DNA from: DATAYA01 sp963754235
GTDB taxonomy: Bacteria > Pseudomonadota > Alphaproteobacteria > Acetobacterales > Acetobacteraceae
Length of the DNA stretch: 64,000 nt
NCBI GenBank assembly: GCA_963754235.1
Contig: CAVWFK010000016.1
Span: 62,001-126,000, forward strand
Direction: 5' to 3'
Position 1 is the first letter of the stretch. Each line of letters starts with the position of its first letter. Shown piece after piece: positions 61,341-64,000 of this stretch. The notes beneath the pieces were generated by a model. The model searched no databases, had not been told where the DNA came from, and saw nothing but the letters and a program-made list of their open reading frames with translations. The position numbers and the translations under genes were made by a program.

Positions 61341-61568
61341 TTGGCCTTTGCCGAGGGCGCGATGCAGCGTGCTTGCGGGCTCCTCGCCCAACAGGCCGAG
61401 AGCCTCGCCGGAGAGATCGAGCGCGGCGAGATCGACGATCGCGGCGGAACCGACGCGCTGCGTCTACTCCCGCGCTTGGTCCGCGTCGTCAACCTGCCAA
61501 ACCAAGCGGCATGCCTAACTGTGCGTGCAATCAGGTCCTGCTCGCGCGGCGCGCATAGAGCCGAGTGA
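61341..61568 (+). pseudogene. Fragment of an unknown small protein
   Basis: The frame begins AFAEGAMQRACGLLAQQAES and continues EIDDRGGTDALRLLPRLVRV, then loses sense. A possible ATG (61303) would reach this frame if the run of seven G at 61311-61317 were one base longer, so a homopolymer indel is likely. Unknown family. Confidence 0.4.
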
Positions 61569-61584
61569 CAGCGATTGTGCTTGC

Positions 61585-62937
<1,353 letters not shown>

Positions 62938-63110
62938 TCCCCCCGGCCCCTGTGCTCGCTCTTGCCGACTTTTCGGTGGCCCGGTACCCGAAAGCCATTG
63001 ACTTAACCGGGCCAGCTCGCGCGGGCCGTCTTTGGGGGTTTGACGCGCCTGTTACGCCAGAGATGCAGTGCCTGGAGAGTGGGTGCAAACGACGCCCATG
63101 AAGGACATCG

Positions 63111-63554
63111 ATGATGAATACCACACCCAACGTGGCTTCTACTCTTGATGGGACCGTTGTGCGCTTCGAAGTCCGCGAGGGCATCCGCCGGATCAGCTGC
63201 GCCGTGTTAGGCGAGGCATTGGAGGCCGCATCAGGCCTGACCGCTCCATCAACGGTGGCGCTGCGGCGAGGATCCTTCGACCGGTTCCGTACGCTGATCG
63301 ACGCGGCGGCGAAGCTGAAATCGAGGACGCTGCCATCGGAATTCATCGGTCCAATCGTCCTCACCGGTGACGACCTGCGTTCGATGCCGCCCCAGACCGG
63401 GGTGCCGCCTTTCGGCAGCTCCGCCCGGGGTCGGACTTGGCCTGCCTCCGCCATTGACGGCGTGCTGACATCGTCAGCGACGATGTCCGGCGATGCTGCC
63501 TCACTCGGACCCGTGTCGCAACGCTCACTGCCGCCCCCTCGCAGGCGCCCTTGA
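63111..63554 (+). CDS. DUF1488 family protein
   Basis: This 147-residue protein has the DUF1488 core GTVVRFEVREGIRRISCAVL and IDAAAKLKSRTLPSEFIGPI, ending with VLTGDDL near residue 88. The remaining 55 residues are Pro/Ser-rich and probably additional. Function of the family is unknown. ATG 63111 or 63114. The 173 bases upstream hold nothing recognisable. Confidence 0.82.
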   Translation: MMNTTPNVASTLDGTVVRFEVREGIRRISCAVLGEALEAASGLTAPSTVALRRGSFDRFRTLIDAAAKLKSRTLPSEFIGPIVLTGDDLRSMPPQTGVPPFGSSARGRTWPASAIDGVLTSSATMSGDAASLGPVSQRSLPPPRRRP

Positions 63555-63565
63555 AGCTGCCCGCG

Positions 63566-64000
63566 ATGGAATGGCTGTTGCCAGAAATTCTCCTGACCGC
63601 GATCGCTACGCATCTGATCACGTCGTTTGCGCAGACGCTGATGCATTACAAGCTTGGCCACCACCCCATGGGAGGCCATTTCTTCCGTAATCACATCAAT
63701 TTCCATCACGTCTATTACTCCAAAGATCACCTTGTGTCGCCGGTCTATCTGGGAAACGAAGGCAACAACACGCCATTCTTCCTCATTCCCATGGTTCTGA
63801 TCGGTGCGTGCGCGTTCTTTCTATTGCCGTTGCCCCTGTTTATCGTCGGGGTGGCCGTTTGCGCGGCCTCGTTCTACACGCACGTGTTTTTCGACAAGGA
63901 ATATCATGTGGAGGCGTCGCGGTTTGAGCGCCTCGCGTGGTTCCGGCGCAAGCGGGAGCTGCACTTTGTTCACCATCGGCATGCCAACTGCAATTTCGCG
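63566..64000 (+). CDS. Fatty acid hydroxylase/sterol desaturase-family membrane protein, 3' end outside window
   Basis: The frame is open from before 63566 to the end of the window. The product starts MEWLLPEILLTAIATHLITS and has the histidine clusters expected of membrane di-iron hydroxylases: HYKLGHHPMGGHFFRNHINF, then FHHVYY, and HFVHHRHANCN near the window end. Two or three hydrophobic helices lie between (FFLIPMVLIGACAFFLLPLP). ATG 63566 was chosen; TTG 63551 is an alternative. Substrate unknown. Confidence 0.82.
   Translation, partial: MEWLLPEILLTAIATHLITSFAQTLMHYKLGHHPMGGHFFRNHINFHHVYYSKDHLVSPVYLGNEGNNTPFFLIPMVLIGACAFFLLPLPLFIVGVAVCAASFYTHVFFDKEYHVEASRFERLAWFRRKRELHFVHHRHANCNFA

Overview
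The window is GC-rich, densely packed bacterial DNA. Gene content and order point to an alphaproteobacterium, probably Acetobacteraceae or a relative in Rhodospirillales. The main reason is the conserved run glyA-nrdR-ribD-ribE-ribB(A)-ribH-nusB-thiL (48.1-54.7 kb) together with lepA, nadD/rsfS, rlmH and pheS-pheT. No rRNA or tRNA gene and no CRISPR array was seen.

Layout. 1-0.85 kb: 3' end of a hydantoinase A/oxoprolinase gene. 0.99-8.58 kb: a translationally coupled operon encoding a SAM-cyclase-ATPase-TPR regulator (frameshifted), a YcaO protein, a TfuA protein and an HExxH gluzincin protease, followed by a protein with a DLVGRA hexapeptide-repeat tail. This looks like an undescribed RiPP-type peptide-modifying system and is the most interesting part of the window. 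A 98-bp palindrome closes it. 8.7-17 kb: SorC regulator, LIV-type ABC transporter, transglutaminase-like protein and FGGY sugar kinase in one operon. 17.1-25.5 kb: dipeptide-type ABC transporter, phytanoyl-CoA-dioxygenase-like protein, and a divergent IlvD/Edd dehydratase. 25.6-30.3 kb: cupin, SDR, ClC channel, MarR. 30.4-32.7 kb: a solute-binding protein and a DUF892 ferritin-like protein next to a stray fragment of rlmH. 32.8-42.7 kb: rlmH, a nadD-rsfS fused frame, lepA, a ribose-type ABC transporter, pheT and pheS. 42.8-48.1 kb: phoR and phoB (broken), an intact IS66 element, pstS. 48.1-54.7 kb: the riboflavin/nusB/glyA operon. 54.7-64 kb: an accessory zone of small genes and debris, with a recombinase remnant, PEP-CTERM proteins, paired small paralogues, Ku, a SRAP (YedK) remnant, a headless groEL, a DUF1488 gene and the start of a fatty-acid-hydroxylase-type gene.

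Two patterns cross the region. First, several accessory segments are bounded by imperfect direct repeats, one copy of which is a cut-off piece of the neighbouring gene: IlvD/ClC ends at 25404 and 27440 (158 bp each), rlmH at 30416 and 32925 (61 bp), and the pheS-pstS junction at 42674 and 46859 (114 bp). This suggests repeated insertion at gene junctions with duplication of the junction. Second, seven genes are split by one-base-type frameshifts (cyclase, LIV binding protein, dppB, PhyH, IlvD, phoR, one PEP-CTERM gene), none of them in the housekeeping blocks. Sequencing error and real decay cannot be separated from one sequence.
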